From: Odontesthes bonariensis | Taxonomy: Eukaryota; Chordata; Actinopteri; Atheriniformes; Atherinopsidae | Assembly (NCBI RefSeq): GCF_027942865.1 | Contig: NC_134524.1 | Span: 5,523,036 to 5,587,035 of the forward strand | DNA: 64,000 nucleotides | Direction: 5' to 3' | Shown: in pieces, positions 1 through 11,045 of the stretch | How positions within the stretch are numbered: position 1 is the stretch's first letter | Layout of the letters: each line of letters starts with the position of its first letter | Position numbers and translations under genes: made by a program | The notes under the pieces: model-generated | Database searches by the model: none | The model's input: the letters and a program-made list of their open reading frames with translations, nothing else | What the model was told of the DNA's origin: nothing

Positions 1-521
1 GATTGTTCAACGCATATGCATACAGTAGAGATGTATGCCTGAATTATGGCGCTACAGTGAATACAAAAGGCAAGAAAGTTCATATGTAATGACTCTATGG
101 CTGCATTATACAATTAGATAGAAACAGCTCCTGAATGGACATTCTGTTCACCAGACACTGTAAACAAATAAAGTTTACATTAATTTTCTACTTATAATTC
201 GAAATGAGAATAAGTCCAAATTAGCTAAACAAGATGTCATAAAAGAGGGAGCAGATGTCAGTGTTAGATTATCAAAAATTGTAGAATTGGGATCTGAATC
301 TATAATATAATTGTCGAAGAATTTTGACTTTTGGATGTGAGGTTCCTGGATAATACAGGAGTTTTATGTCCAGAAGAGGGCAGTATTGCAACTTTTGAGA
401 TACCTGCTGCCAATAAACAACAGAAGAAGAATTCCGCGCTATGCGAGCTTCCGTAGTTTTTTTACTTATAACCGCCGCCGCTGCTGCTGCTGCATTTGCT
501 GCTACTGCTTCTTTGCATACG

Positions 522-861
522 GTAAGTACTGAGTTGTGTTGTTTTCTTTGATAATCGAATCATTTCTGCTTCTGGTCTCATGTGGTTTGCTGCTCATATA
601 TCTGCAACGCGTTACATGTTTTCCTTTGTTTATATCAGATTTGTCCGTTTATCTTCAGTTGGAATTTTGAATTCTGCCGCGCTATTGGCTGTGTTTAGCG
701 TGCCACGTGACTCATGAAGAGAAACATTTTCCTCTTTTTCCGTGTAAATCTCGTTTTTTCCCCCCTTTCTTAGTTGACGTCCTTTGTTCGGATTTTATTT
801 ACAACTTGTTTGTTTTGTATGGTCTTTTTTTTTTATTTAAATTAATTACGTTTTAAATAAC

Positions 862-894
<33 letters not shown>

Positions 895-1257
895 CCACTC
901 GCTTCACGTACTAACCTATTTTGTCCACCAGGGGGCATTGTTTCACCACTAAATGGTTCAAATGAGGTTTTTAAGCTATATTGTGCTCAACTGGTCAGAA
1001 GGAATAATTAAAACGTTTTCTTTCGGTCTCAATGACTAGTTTAGTCACTCATTTCTTTGTACTTGAAGTTTTGGAATTAAAGTCTTGAGCAGTGTTTGTT
1101 TAATTATGTATCTATGTACATGTGTACATGTGTGGTAGCAACATAAAGCTAATGAGATGCTATAAAATTTAGGTAGGTTTACTGGCATCAGTTGAACATG
1201 AGCGAATATTCGTAATGGTAAATAATTACCAGATTTTCTTTTTTTAATCCTCCTCAG
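522..1257 (+). other. 5'UTR intron of TRIM unit 1 (untranslated exon just upstream)
   Basis: A GC-rich stretch rich in CTG/CCG triplets (about 430-521) ends in a strong donor, ACG|GTAAGT. A matching acceptor, TCCTCCTCAG, ends at 1257, 113 bases before the start codon. The same donor and acceptor recur in the other three units. I infer an untranslated first exon spliced to the coding exon. A poly-T run of 30 bases (863-892) lies inside the intron and is much shorter in units 2 and 3. Exon start is not determinable from sequence alone. Confidence 0.6.
704..714 (+). promoter_or_regulatory. Overlapping E-box / AP-1-like site, conserved in all four TRIM units
   Basis: CACGTG (704-709) overlaps TGACTCA (708-714), with an inverted CCAAT (ATTGG) about 20 bases upstream. 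The same block is at 6569-6579, 12416-12426 and 19684-19694. It lies in the 5'UTR intron. Motif identity is seen directly; use as a promoter or enhancer is inference, because recent duplication alone would preserve it in units 1-3. Its retention in the diverged unit 4 is the better argument. Confidence 0.3.
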
Positions 1258-1370
1258 ATCTAATTTCCCGACTGTTGCGGACATACCTCGTTCACAACAA
1301 AAACACAGCTTGGCTTCCCCCGGAGCTCCACAACAGGAAAATTGAGTAAACGCTGCCACTCGAAAGTAAA

Positions 1371-2990
1371 ATGGCTCTAAACAATTTAAAGTTGTATCAG
1401 GAAACCTTCTCTTGTTCGATCTGTCTGGATCTGCTGAAGGATCCGGTGACTATTCCCTGTGGACACAGCTACTGTATGAACTGTATTAAAGGCCACTGGG
1501 ATGGAGAAGAGGGCAGCAGGAACCACAGCTGTCCTCAGTGCAGGAAGATGTTCAGCCCGAGGCCCGTGCTGGTGAAAAACATCATGTTGGCGGAGTTGGT
1601 GGAGGAGCTGAAGAAGACTGAACTCCAAGCTGCTCCAGCTGATCACTGCTATGCTGGAGCTGAAGATGTGGCCTGTGATGTCTGCTCTGGGAGGAAGCTG
1701 AAAGCCATCAAGTCCTGTTTAGTCTGTCTGGCCTCTTACTGTGAGAAACACCTTCAGCCTCACCGTGATGCTCCACCATTACAGAAACACAAGCTGGTCG
1801 ACCCCTCCAAGAAGCTCCAGCAGCACATCTGCCCTCGCCGTGATGAGGTGATGAAGATTTTAGCTGAGGCGTATGAAACGGCCCCAATAGCAGCAGAACG
1901 GGCTGAAAAGCAGAAGGAGCTCAAGGGGAGACGACAACAGATCCAGCAGAGAATCCAGGACGCAGAGAAAGATGTGAAGCTGCTTCAGCAGGAGGTGGAG
2001 GCCATCAATCAGTCTGCTGCTAAAACAGTGGAGCACAGCCAGAAGATCTTCACCGAATTTGTCTGTTTCATCCAGAAGAAAAGCTCTGATGTGAAGCAGC
2101 AGATCAGATCCCAGCGGAAAACCGAAGTGAGTCGAGTCAAAGAGCTTCAGAAGAAGCTGGAGCAGGAGATCACTGAGCTGAGGAGGAAAGATGCAGAGCT
2201 GATTGAGCTCTCACACACAGAGGATCACAGCCAGTTTCTGCACAAATACCCCTCAGTGTCAGCACTCAGGGGGTCTACACACTCATCCAGCATCAAGATT
2301 CGTCCTCTGAGGCACTTTGAGGATGTGACAGCAGCTGTGTCAGAGCTCAGAGATAAACTACAGGACATCCTGAGAGAGGAATGGACCAACATCTCACTGG
2401 CTGAAGTGGATGTTTTACTGTCAGATCCAGAACCAAAGAACAGAGCTGGATTCTTAAAATGTTCAAGAGAAATCACACTGGATCCAAACACAGCACACAC
2501 ACAGCTGTTATTATCTGAGGGGAACAGAAAAGTTACATTCATGGAACAACAACAGTCTTATTCTGATCATCCAGACAGATTCAGTAACTGGAAACAGGTC
2601 CTGAGCAGAGAGAGTCTGACTGGACGCTGTTACTGGGAGGTGGAGTGGGGAGGGGCAGAAGTTTATGTATCAGTCGCATACAAGAATATCAGCAGAGCAG
2701 GAGCCTTGCATGAAAGTTTTTTTGGATTCAACAAAAAATCTTGGTCATTACGTTGTAATATAAACAGTAACAGGTTTTATCACAACAAAGTCCAAACTCC
2801 AGTCCCAGGTCGTCAGACCTACAGAATAGGAGTGTATCTGGACCACAGAGCAGGTATTCTGTCCTTCTACAGCGTCTATGAAACCATGTATCTCCTCCAC
2901 AGAGTCCAGACCACGTTCACTCAGCCGCTCTATGCTGGAGTTTGTCTTTACCATCACGGAGACACAACTGAGTTCATTAAACTGAAATAA
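1371..2990 (+). CDS. TRIM16-like/finTRIM-type E3 ubiquitin ligase, copy 1
   Basis: Predicted 539-residue protein from one uninterrupted coding exon. RING finger at residues 15-57 with the full C3HC4 ligand set (C15, C18, C30, H32, C35, C38, C54, C57), so E3 ubiquitin ligase activity is expected. B-box 1 at 102-140 is complete (C102, C105, C116, C119, C124, H127, H131, H140). The B-box 2 region (154-170) is ruined: C154 remains, but CPRH has become CPRR and 16 residues with the other cysteines are missing relative to the copy at 34982. A long charged coiled coil covers about 175-280. PRY begins near 352 and SPRY ends the protein, with WEVEW (422-426) and the LDHRAG motif near 490-495. The start follows an in-frame-clear leader, and copies 2-4 use the equivalent ATG. 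Family function is ubiquitin ligation, often in antiviral or inflammatory signalling; the target here is unknown. The TAA stop was created by a MITE insertion. Confidence 0.93.
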   Translation: MALNNLKLYQETFSCSICLDLLKDPVTIPCGHSYCMNCIKGHWDGEEGSRNHSCPQCRKMFSPRPVLVKNIMLAELVEELKKTELQAAPADHCYAGAEDVACDVCSGRKLKAIKSCLVCLASYCEKHLQPHRDAPPLQKHKLVDPSKKLQQHICPRRDEVMKILAEAYETAPIAAERAEKQKELKGRRQQIQQRIQDAEKDVKLLQQEVEAINQSAAKTVEHSQKIFTEFVCFIQKKSSDVKQQIRSQRKTEVSRVKELQKKLEQEITELRRKDAELIELSHTEDHSQFLHKYPSVSALRGSTHSSSIKIRPLRHFEDVTAAVSELRDKLQDILREEWTNISLAEVDVLLSDPEPKNRAGFLKCSREITLDPNTAHTQLLLSEGNRKVTFMEQQQSYSDHPDRFSNWKQVLSRESLTGRCYWEVEWGGAEVYVSVAYKNISRAGALHESFFGFNKKSWSLRCNINSNRFYHNKVQTPVPGRQTYRIGVYLDHRAGILSFYSVYETMYLLHRVQTTFTQPLYAGVCLYHHGDTTEFIKLK

Positions 2991-3442
2991 GCCCGATTCG
3001 CACGGGACTTGTATTATCTATGGACCCCCCCGTAATTTGGAATAATTGCGGAGAATGTCTGAGTTCTTAGTCCTGTGCGAATGCGCCATGTCCGTGATTT
3101 GTGGGGTAATAATTCCCGCTGCGAATTACCTGCTGTGTTTCGGCGAAGCACAGACGTCCTGTGGTAATTTAAGTCCCGTGTGAACGCACACGTGTGTGTT
3201 TGTGAATGCAATCGCACATCTCTTGTTTTGTCCTGGAGTAAACAATGGACGGTATTGCCGAACGGGGCAAAACAGGAAGTTAAGACAATTACGGAATATC
3301 CGCTCATGATGTCTGTGATTTGAGTAAATTACAGACTTTTGCTTGTCCCGTCCGAATGCGCCACAAAAAAATACAGAGGTGTGGGGGTAGTTGCGAATTA
3401 CCAGTGATCCATAGGTAATATTTATCCCATGCAAATTGGACT
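2990..3442. mobile_element. 453 bp MITE inserted in the stop codon of TRIM copy 1
   Basis: The ends are inverted repeats of about 35 bases, AGCCCGATTCGCAC... and ...AATTGGACT. A 3-base direct repeat, ATA, flanks it (2987-2989 and 3443-3445). The empty site survives at the TRIM copy 34982-36646, where the CDS ends GAAATAGACAG. No ORF of note. A 3 bp A/T-rich target duplication fits PIF/Harbinger-type transposition, but family assignment is inference. It now forms the start of the 3'UTR. Confidence 0.8.
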
Positions 3443-4430
3443 ATAGACAGAAGTCATTTCAGGGACAGTTGGTTAAAATGTGTTTTAGTTTCCACTTTAT
3501 TTAGTCTCCATCATTGTTGAGTCATTTCTTCACTGCACAGAGATCAGCTGTCAGTCAAACTTTATGGGTGGTGTAGGAGCTATTTCTCTGTTTCTAGTTA
3601 AGTCTTAGAATTTAGATTTATTTGATATTATTTCCTTTTTTTTTTGGTTGATAATTCGTATTTTTGTTTAGGATAAATTGGTTTGTAATTCATTTGATTA
3701 ACTTTTTGTTTGGGGAAATGGGCGTTTCACACATAAATACGCAGGTTTTAGGGAGCTCTGGACGCACTTGGGTGGTCACATGGTTTTTTACCAGTTCTCA
3801 GTCAGTCAATCAGTGGGTGAACAGGTGAGGCAAGCAGGCAGAAAGAGCGGGAATCAGAGCAGGAGAGGCAGGAAGGGATCATGTGAAGCATGAACCATGT
3901 TGGTTTTACTTGCAAACTTGGAATAAATCCATGATGAACTACATTTTTTGACGTTTTGGACCTTTTTGTGATATTATGTTATGTTTATTTTTAGTTTGGT
4001 CACCTTTTAGTTCAAAGTTTTTATTATTTTCATAGACAAATAGTCACTACAGGTGGTACTTTGACCTCTGATTGGTTGGTGTTTAGTTGGTGTTGGACTT
4101 TGTTTGGGTGGCGCTCCTTCCTGTCTGTTCAGTCATGGAGGCTATCACTGCTCAGCAGGACTTTTATCCTCCTGAACTAATTACATTTACAATCACTGGT
4201 TTGTCAGACCAAATGTTGTTGTTGTTCAGATCCATGTACAGATGAGGTAAACTGTGATTATCATGATCATCATCAGTCATTATTTTATTGCTCACAGCTG
4301 ATATTCTGAGTCAAACACACTGATTGTGAGGATGAAGAGAATCTGTGCATGAAATCATTGAACAAGAGTCATTTAGCAGATTGTACTGAAATAATGTGTC
4401 ATCAAACTGAAGCTTTACATGATCAATAAA
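3443..4430 (+). other. 3' untranslated/flanking region of TRIM copy 1 with poly(A) signals
   Basis: This segment is shared with the copies at 7224 and 13069 and also follows the copy at 34982, so it is ancestral TRIM 3' sequence. AATAAA occurs in TTGGAATAAATCC near 3920 and in GATCAATAAAGAC at 4425-4430. The second sits in a context (AAGCTTTACATGAT) resembling that of the signal after the diverged copy 4 (22106-22111), which makes it the better candidate. No ORF of note. Confidence 0.5.
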
Positions 4431-4572
4431 GACAATGTTTCTTTTGAATAAACAAGATTTTTGTTCTTCATTTCAGGATCTTACATTAAGCTGATGGCGT
4501 TTTTTTTTTGTTGTTTTTTTTTAAATAAATAATATAAGAGAATAACTTACATTGTGAAAGGGGCTATAGTTA

Positions 4573-5197
4573 AGCCCTATTCGGACGTTACTAGTTCAAT
4601 GGGGGGACGTATGGTAATGTTGGTTAACCAGACGACGCCAGGGAGAAGAAATCCCTGTAATATTCATCTAACATGGGAGGAGTTTTCTTGAATATAAAGC
4701 ATTCTGCTCCAAAATTATTGTATACAAACGCAGAAGACTTTTTTGTTTGTTTACCTGAATGATAAGTATTACCAAAACGTATTGTACAGTATAACAGAAC
4801 AAGAGATTTATTCATTTTTTACCTTAATGTAAAGTACTGTCCACCAAAAGTTTTGCTCAGGATACTTATTTTACCTGAATGTAAAGTATAGTTTAAAAAA
4901 AGGATTGCACAACGAAACTTAAGTGTCATTTTCTATTTTACACCTAATTGTTTCTCTCTTTAAAAGGATGTGACGACATATTCCGTACTTATTACCGAAG
5001 GTCGCATTCGCACGGGATTAGTATTACCTATGGTAGATACTCCGGACCGTTTCACAGGAGGTAGAATTCTCGGCAAAGTTTACCGACATACTCCGCTATC
5101 TTTACTGACATGGCGCGTTCGTACGGGACTAGATTTCCCGGTTATTATTACTTTACCCCAGGTCCCCCCATTAAACTAGTCCCGTCCGAATAGGGCT
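4573..5197. mobile_element. 625 bp MITE in the 3' flank of unit 1
   Basis: Terminal inverted repeats begin AGCCCTATTCGGACG and end CGTCCGAATAGGGCT, apart from small indels. Flanks are TTA and TAA. The ends resemble those of the stop-codon MITE (AGCCC.ATTCG), so the two are probably related families. The same insertion is at 10423-11045 in unit 2. In unit 3 the corresponding point reads ATAGTTAGATTG (about 16347-16358) with no element. The 69-codon ORF inside it is chance. Confidence 0.75.
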
Positions 5198-5861
5198 TAA
5201 GATTGTTTTCAATGTTATTAATATGTGTGCTCAAACTGAAGCGTTGCATGATAAATAAAGCTGTTTTTATCTCTATAATTATATTAATCTTCCGCATTTA
5301 TTCCAACATTTAAGACAAAGGTTATTATGCAAATTTTGAATTGATTGCGGTTTAACTGAGGGAGTTTTCCTCCAAAAATTCAGCAAGGCACACTTGCCTT
5401 ACACAACAGGATCAACACAATCCACCGGATGGCAACAGAACACAAAGATTATTCCTTAAGTTTTCTTAACACAGAAGATGTGAATTTATTTAAGTAAACA
5501 CTTTCCTCCTTTTCCAGTAATATGCACTACGACTGTAAAAAATAATAATATTTTAGACTATATTTAGGTTGTTTTTAAGATCTGTTAAAACTTTCCCAGT
5601 ATGTGCACTCCAAGTAGATAGATAGATACTTACTTACTTATTTTATTAATCCCAAGGGAAATTTAAGGATGCAGTAGCTTATACAGACAGACACAGAATA
5701 CACAATACACTGATTACAAATCGGAATACAAAAAGTAGTAGAAGCTAGTGAAATAACATCACACGCGTGTAAGAAAGTACTTTTGGCTAATTACTGGAAG
5801 AATTGAGGTTATTTAGAGATGAGTCAAAAGATCCAATGACACTTCCAAGATGTGAAATTGA
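5198..5861 (+). repeat. Unit 1 distal flank with a dispersed-repeat tail
   Basis: Contains a second version of the TRIM 3' end motif (CAAACTGAAGCG...AATAAAG near 5230-5260). It also contains a short dispersed repeat at about 5638-5725, beginning TTTATTAATCCCAAGGGAAA, followed by CAGACAGACACAGAATACAC. That tail recurs at about 11486 and 18765, and the TTTAT...CCC core recurs near 22215 and 22420. It looks like a retroelement 3' end. No gene is seen. Confidence 0.45.
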
Positions 5862-6383
5862 GATTGTTCAACGCATATGCATACAGTAGAGATGTATGCC
5901 TGAATTATGGCGCTACAGTGAATACAAAAGGGAAGAAAGTTTATCGTATGTAGTGACTCTATGGCTGCATTATACAATTAGATAGAAACAGCTCCTGAAT
6001 GGACATTCTGTTCACCAGACACTGTAAACAAATAAAGTTTATAGAAATTTTCTACTTATAGTTCGAAATGAGAAGAAGTCCAAATTAGCTAAACAAGATG
6101 TCATAAAAGAGGGAGCAGATGTCAGTGTTAGATTATCAAAAACTGTAGAATTGGGATCTGAATCTATAATATAATTGTCGAAGAATTTTGACTTTTGGAT
6201 GTGAGGTTCCTGGATAATACAGGAGTTTTATGTCCAGAAGAGGGCAGTATTGCAACTTTTGAGATACCTGCTGCCAATAAACAATAGAAGAAGAATTCCG
6301 CGCTATCCGAGCTTCCGTAGTTTTTTTTCCTTATAACCCCCGCCGCTGCTGCTGCCTTTGCAGCTGCTGTTTCTTCGCAGACG

Positions 6384-7111
6384 GTAAGAAGTACTGAGTT
6401 GTGTTGTTTTCTTTGATAATCGAATCATTTCTGCTTCTGGTCTCATGTGGTTTGCTGCTCATATATCTGCAACGCGTTACGGTTTTTCCTTTGTTTATAT
6501 CAGATTTGTCCGTTTATCCTCAGTTGGAATTTTGAATTCTGCCGCGCCATTGGCTGTGTTTAGCGTGTCACGTGACTCATGAAGAGACAAACATTTCCTG
6601 CTTTTTCCGTGTAAATCTCGTTTTTTTTCCCCCCCTTTCTTAGTTGACGTCCTTCGTTCGGATTTTATTTACAACTTGTTTGTTTTGTGTGGTCTTTTTT
6701 TTATTTATATTAATTACGTTTTAAATAACGTTTTTTTTTTTAGCCACTCGCTTCACGTACTAAGTTATTTTGTCCACCAGGGGGCAGTGTTTCACCACTA
6801 AATGGTTCAAATGAGGTTTTAAGCTATATTGTGCTCAACTGGTCAGAAGGAAGAATTAAAACGTTTTCTTTCGGTCTCAATGACTAGTTTAGTCACTCAT
6901 ATCTTTGTACTTGAAGTTTTGGAATTAAAGTCTTGAGCAGTGTTTGTTTAATTATGTATCTATGTACATGTGTACATGTTTGTGTGTGGTAGCAACATAA
7001 AGCTAATGAGATGCTATAAAATTTAGGTAGGTTTACTGGCATCAGTTGAACATGAGCGAATATTCGTAATGGTAAATAATTACCAGATTTTCTTTTTTTA
7101 ATCCTCCTTAG
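6384..7111 (+). other. 5'UTR intron of TRIM unit 2
   Basis: Donor CGCAGACG|GTAAGAAG and acceptor TCCTCCTTAG, homologous to the unit 1 intron. The acceptor is CTTAG here and in unit 3, against CTCAG in units 1 and 4, one of several signs that the 5' half of unit 2 is closest to unit 3. Confidence 0.55.
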
Positions 7112-7223
7112 ATCTATTTTCCCGACTGTTGCGGACATACCTCGTTCACAACAAAAACACAGCTTGGCTTCCCCGGAGCTCAACAACAGGAAAATTGAGT
7201 AAACGCTGCCACTCGAAAGAAAA

Positions 7224-8843
7224 ATGGCTCTAAACAATTTAAAGTTGTATCAGGAAACCTTCTCTTGTTCGATCTGTCTGGATCTGCTGAAGGATCCGGT
7301 GACTATTCCCTGTGGACACAGCTACTGCATGAACTGTATTAAAGGCCACTGGGATGGAGAAGAGGGCAGCAGGAACCACAGCTGTCCTCAGTGCAGGAAG
7401 ACGTTCAGCCCGAGGCCCGTGCTGGTGAAAAACATCATGTTGGCGGAGTTGGTGGAGGAGCTGAAGAAGACTGAACTCCAAGCTGCTCCTGCTGATCACT
7501 GCTATGCTGGAGCTGAAGATGTGGCCTGTGATGTCTGCTCTGGGAGGAAGCTGAAAGCCATAAAGTCCTGTTTAGTCTGTCTGGCCTCTTACTGTGAGAA
7601 ACACCTTCAGCCTCACCGTGATGCTCCACCATTACAGAAACACAAGCTGGTCGACCCCTCCAAGAAGCTCCAGCAGCACATCTGCCCTCGCCGTGATGAG
7701 GTGATGAAGATTTTAGCTGAGGCGTATGAAACGGCCCCAATAGCAGCAGAACGGGCTGAAAAGCAGAAGGAGTTGAAGGGGAGACGACAACAGATCCAGC
7801 AGAGAATCCAGGACAGAGAGAAAGATGTGAAGCTGCTTCAGCAGGAGGTGGAGGCCATCAATCAGTCTGCTGCTAAAACAGTGGAGCACAGCCAGAAGAT
7901 CTTCACCGAATTTGTCTGTTTCATCCAGAAGAAAAGCTCTGATGTGAAGCAGCAGATCAGATCCCAGCGGAAAACCGAAGTGAGTCGAGTCAAAGAGCTT
8001 CAGAAGAAGCTGGAGCAGGAGATCACTGAGCTGAGGAGGAAAGATGCAGAGCTGATTGAGCTCTCACACACAGAGGATCACAGCCAGTTTCTGCACAAAT
8101 ACCCCTCAGTGTCAGCACTCAGGGGGTCTACACACTCATCCAGCATCAAGATCCGTCCTCTGAGGCACTTTGAGGATGTGACAGCAGCTGTGTCAGAGCT
8201 CAGAGATAAACTACAGGACATCCTGAGAGAGGAATGGACCAACATCTCACTGGCTGAAGTGGATGTTTTACTGTCAGATCCAGAACCAAAGAACAGAGCT
8301 GGGTTCTTAAAATGTTCAAGAGAAATCACACTGGATCCAAACACAGCACACACACAGCTGTTATTATCTGAGGGGAACAGAAAAGTTACATTCATGGAAC
8401 AACAACAGTCTTATTCTGATCATCCAGACAGATTCACTAACTGGAAACAGGTCCTGAGCAGAGAGAGTCTGACTGGACGCTGTTACTGGGAGGTGGAGTG
8501 GGGAGGGGGAGCAGTTCATATAGCAGTCGCATACAAGAATATCAGCAGAGCAGGAGAGTCACATGAATGTTTATTTGGATTCAACAAAAAATCTTGGTCA
8601 TTACGTTGTAATATAAACAGTAACAGGTTTTTTCACAACAAAGTCCAAACTCCAGTCCCAGGTCGTCAGACCTACAGAATAGGAGTGTATCTGGACCACA
8701 GAGCAGGTATTCTGTCCTTCTACAGCATATATGAAACCATGTATCTCCTCCACAGAGTCCAGACCACGTTCACTCAGCCGCTCTATGCTGGAGTTTGGCT
8801 TTACTATCAAGGAGACACAACTGAGTTCATTAAACTGAAATAA
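7224..8843 (+). CDS. TRIM16-like/finTRIM-type E3 ubiquitin ligase, copy 2
   Basis: Predicted 539 residues, same architecture as copy 1: C3HC4 RING (15-57), intact B-box 1 (102-140), disabled B-box 2 (CPRR, 16-residue gap), coiled coil, PRY-SPRY. By my count it differs from copy 1 at 17 residues. Only M60T and A198R lie before residue 400. The other 15 are in B30.2, nine of them between residues 429 and 450, with more at 470, 502, 525, 528 and 529. The N-terminal catalytic half is therefore almost fixed while the predicted recognition surface varies. The CDS ends in a MITE-derived TAA. One distal AATAAA is present; the earlier GGAATAAATCC has become GGAATGAATCC here. Confidence 0.93.
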   Translation: MALNNLKLYQETFSCSICLDLLKDPVTIPCGHSYCMNCIKGHWDGEEGSRNHSCPQCRKTFSPRPVLVKNIMLAELVEELKKTELQAAPADHCYAGAEDVACDVCSGRKLKAIKSCLVCLASYCEKHLQPHRDAPPLQKHKLVDPSKKLQQHICPRRDEVMKILAEAYETAPIAAERAEKQKELKGRRQQIQQRIQDREKDVKLLQQEVEAINQSAAKTVEHSQKIFTEFVCFIQKKSSDVKQQIRSQRKTEVSRVKELQKKLEQEITELRRKDAELIELSHTEDHSQFLHKYPSVSALRGSTHSSSIKIRPLRHFEDVTAAVSELRDKLQDILREEWTNISLAEVDVLLSDPEPKNRAGFLKCSREITLDPNTAHTQLLLSEGNRKVTFMEQQQSYSDHPDRFTNWKQVLSRESLTGRCYWEVEWGGGAVHIAVAYKNISRAGESHECLFGFNKKSWSLRCNINSNRFFHNKVQTPVPGRQTYRIGVYLDHRAGILSFYSIYETMYLLHRVQTTFTQPLYAGVWLYYQGDTTEFIKLK

Positions 8844-9295
8844 GCCCGATTCGCACGGGACTTGTATTATCTATGGACCCCCCCGTAATTTGGAATAATT
8901 GCGGAGAATGTCTGAGTTCTTAGTCCTGTGCGAATGCGCCATGTCCGTGATTTGTGGGGTAATAATTCCCGCTGCGAATTACCTGCTGTGTTTCGGCGAA
9001 GCACAGACGTCCTGTGGTAATTTAAGTCCCGTGTGAACGCACACGTGTGAGTTTGTGAATGCAATCGCACATCTCTTGTTTTGTCCTGGAGTAAACAATG
9101 GACGGTATTGCCGAACGGGGCAAAACAGGAAGTTAAGACAATTACGGAATATCCGCTCATGATGTCTGTGATTTGAGTAAATTACAGACTTTTGCTTGTC
9201 CCGTCCGAATGCGCCACAAAAAAATACAGAGGTGTGGGGGTAGTTGCGAATTACCAGTGATCCATAGGTAATATTTATCCCGTGCGAATTGGACT
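8843..9295. mobile_element. Stop-codon MITE, unit 2 copy
   Basis: Same 453 bp element, orientation and position as in unit 1, so it arrived before the unit was duplicated. The right terminus here keeps CCCGTGCGAATT, which pairs better with the left end than the unit 1 version (CCCATGCAAATT). Confidence 0.8.
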
Positions 9296-10422
9296 ATAGA
9301 CAGAAGTCATTTCAGGGACAGTTGGTTAAAATGTGTTTTAGTTTCCACTTTATTTAGTCTCCATCATTGTTGAGTCATTTCTTCACTGCACAGAGATCAG
9401 CTGTCAGTCACACTTTATGGGTGGTGTAGGAGCCATTTCTCTGTTTCTAGTTAAGTCTTAGAATTTAGATTTATTTGATATTATTTCCTTATTTTTTTTG
9501 GTTGATAATTCGTATTTTTGTTTAGGATAAATTGGTTTGTAATTCATTTGATTAACTTTTTGTTTGGGGGAATGGGCGTTTCACACATAAATACGCAGGT
9601 TTTAGGGAGCTCTGGACGCACTTGGGTGGTCACATGGTTTTTTACCAGTTCTCAGTCAGTCAATCAGTGGGTGAACAGGTGAGGCAAGCAGGCAGAAAGA
9701 GCGGGAATCAGAGCAGGAGAGGCAGGAAGGGATCCTGTGAAGCATGAACCATGTTGGTTTTACTTGCAAACTTGGAATGAATCCATGATGAACTACATTT
9801 TTTGACGTTTTGGACCTTTTTGTGATATTATGTTATGTTTATTTTTAGTTTGGTCACCTTTTAGTTAAAAGTTTTTATTATTTTCATAGACAAATAGTCA
9901 CTACAGGTGGTACTTTGACCTCTGATTGGTTGGTGTTTAGTTGGTGTTGGACTTTGTTTGGGTGGCGCTCCTTCCTGTCTGTTCAGTCATGGAGGCTATC
10001 ACTGCTCAGAGGGACTTTTATCCTCCTGAACTAATTACATTTACATTCACTGGTTTGTTAGACCAAATGTTGTTGTTGTTCAGATCCATGTACAGATGAG
10101 GCAAACTGTGATTATCATGATCATCATCAGTCATTATTTTATTGCTCACAGCTGATATTCTGAGTCAAACACACTGATTGTGAGGATGAAGAGAATCTGT
10201 GCATGAAATCATTGAACAAGAGTCATTTAGCAGATTGTACTGAAATAATGTGTCATCAAACTGAAGCTTTACATGATCAATAAAGACAATGTTTCTTTTG
10301 AATAAACAAGATTTTTGTTCTTTATTTCAGGATCTTACATTAAGCTGATGGCGTTTTTTTTTTTTTTATTTTTAATAAATAATATAAGAGAATAACTTAC
10401 ATTGTGAAAGGGGCTATAGTTA
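9296..10422 (+). other. 3' untranslated/flanking region of TRIM copy 2
   Basis: Homologous to 3443-4572, including the GATCAATAAAGAC poly(A) signal near 10278. No gene is seen. Confidence 0.45.
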
Positions 10423-11045
10423 AGACCTATTCGGACGTTACTAGTTCAATGGGGGGACGTATGGTAATGTTGGTTAACCAGACGACGCCAGGGAGAAGAA
10501 ATCCCTGTAATATTCATCTAACATGGGAGGAGTTTTCTTGAATATAAAGCATTCTGCTCCAAAATTATTGTATACAAACGCAGAAGACTTTTGTTTGTTT
10601 ACCTGAATGATAAGTATTACCAAAACGTATTGTACAGTATAACAGAACAGAAGATTTATTCATTTTTTACCTTAATGTAAAGTACTGTTCACCAAAAGTT
10701 TTGCTCAGGATACTTATTTTACATGAATGTAAAGTATAGTTTAAAAAAAGGATTGCACAACGAAACTTAAGTGTCATTTTCTATTTTACACCTAATTGTT
10801 TCTCTCTTTAAAAGGATGTGACGACATATTCCGTACTTATTACCGAAGGTCGCATTCGCACGGGATTAGTATTACCTATGGTAGATACTCCGGACCGTTT
10901 CACAGGAGGTAGGATTCTCGGCAAAGTTTACCGACATACTCCGCTATCTTTACTGACATGGCGCGTTCGTACGGGACTAGATTTCCCGGTTATTATTACT
11001 TTACCCCAGGTCCCCCCATTAAACTAGTCCCGTCCGAATAGGGCT
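10423..11045. mobile_element. 623 bp MITE, unit 2 copy
   Basis: Homologous to 4573-5197. Its left end has changed to AGACCTATTCGG while the right end keeps CCGAATAGGGCT. Confidence 0.72.

Noticed and set aside
1386-2957. Antisense ORFs of 69-105 codons across the TRIM coding exons (and equivalents in the other copies)
   Set aside because: They recur in every copy as mirror images of the RING, coiled-coil and SPRY codons and have no domain or splice support.
4970-5179. 69-codon ORF in units 1 and 2
   Set aside because: It lies wholly within the 0.62 kb MITE and includes its terminal repeat.
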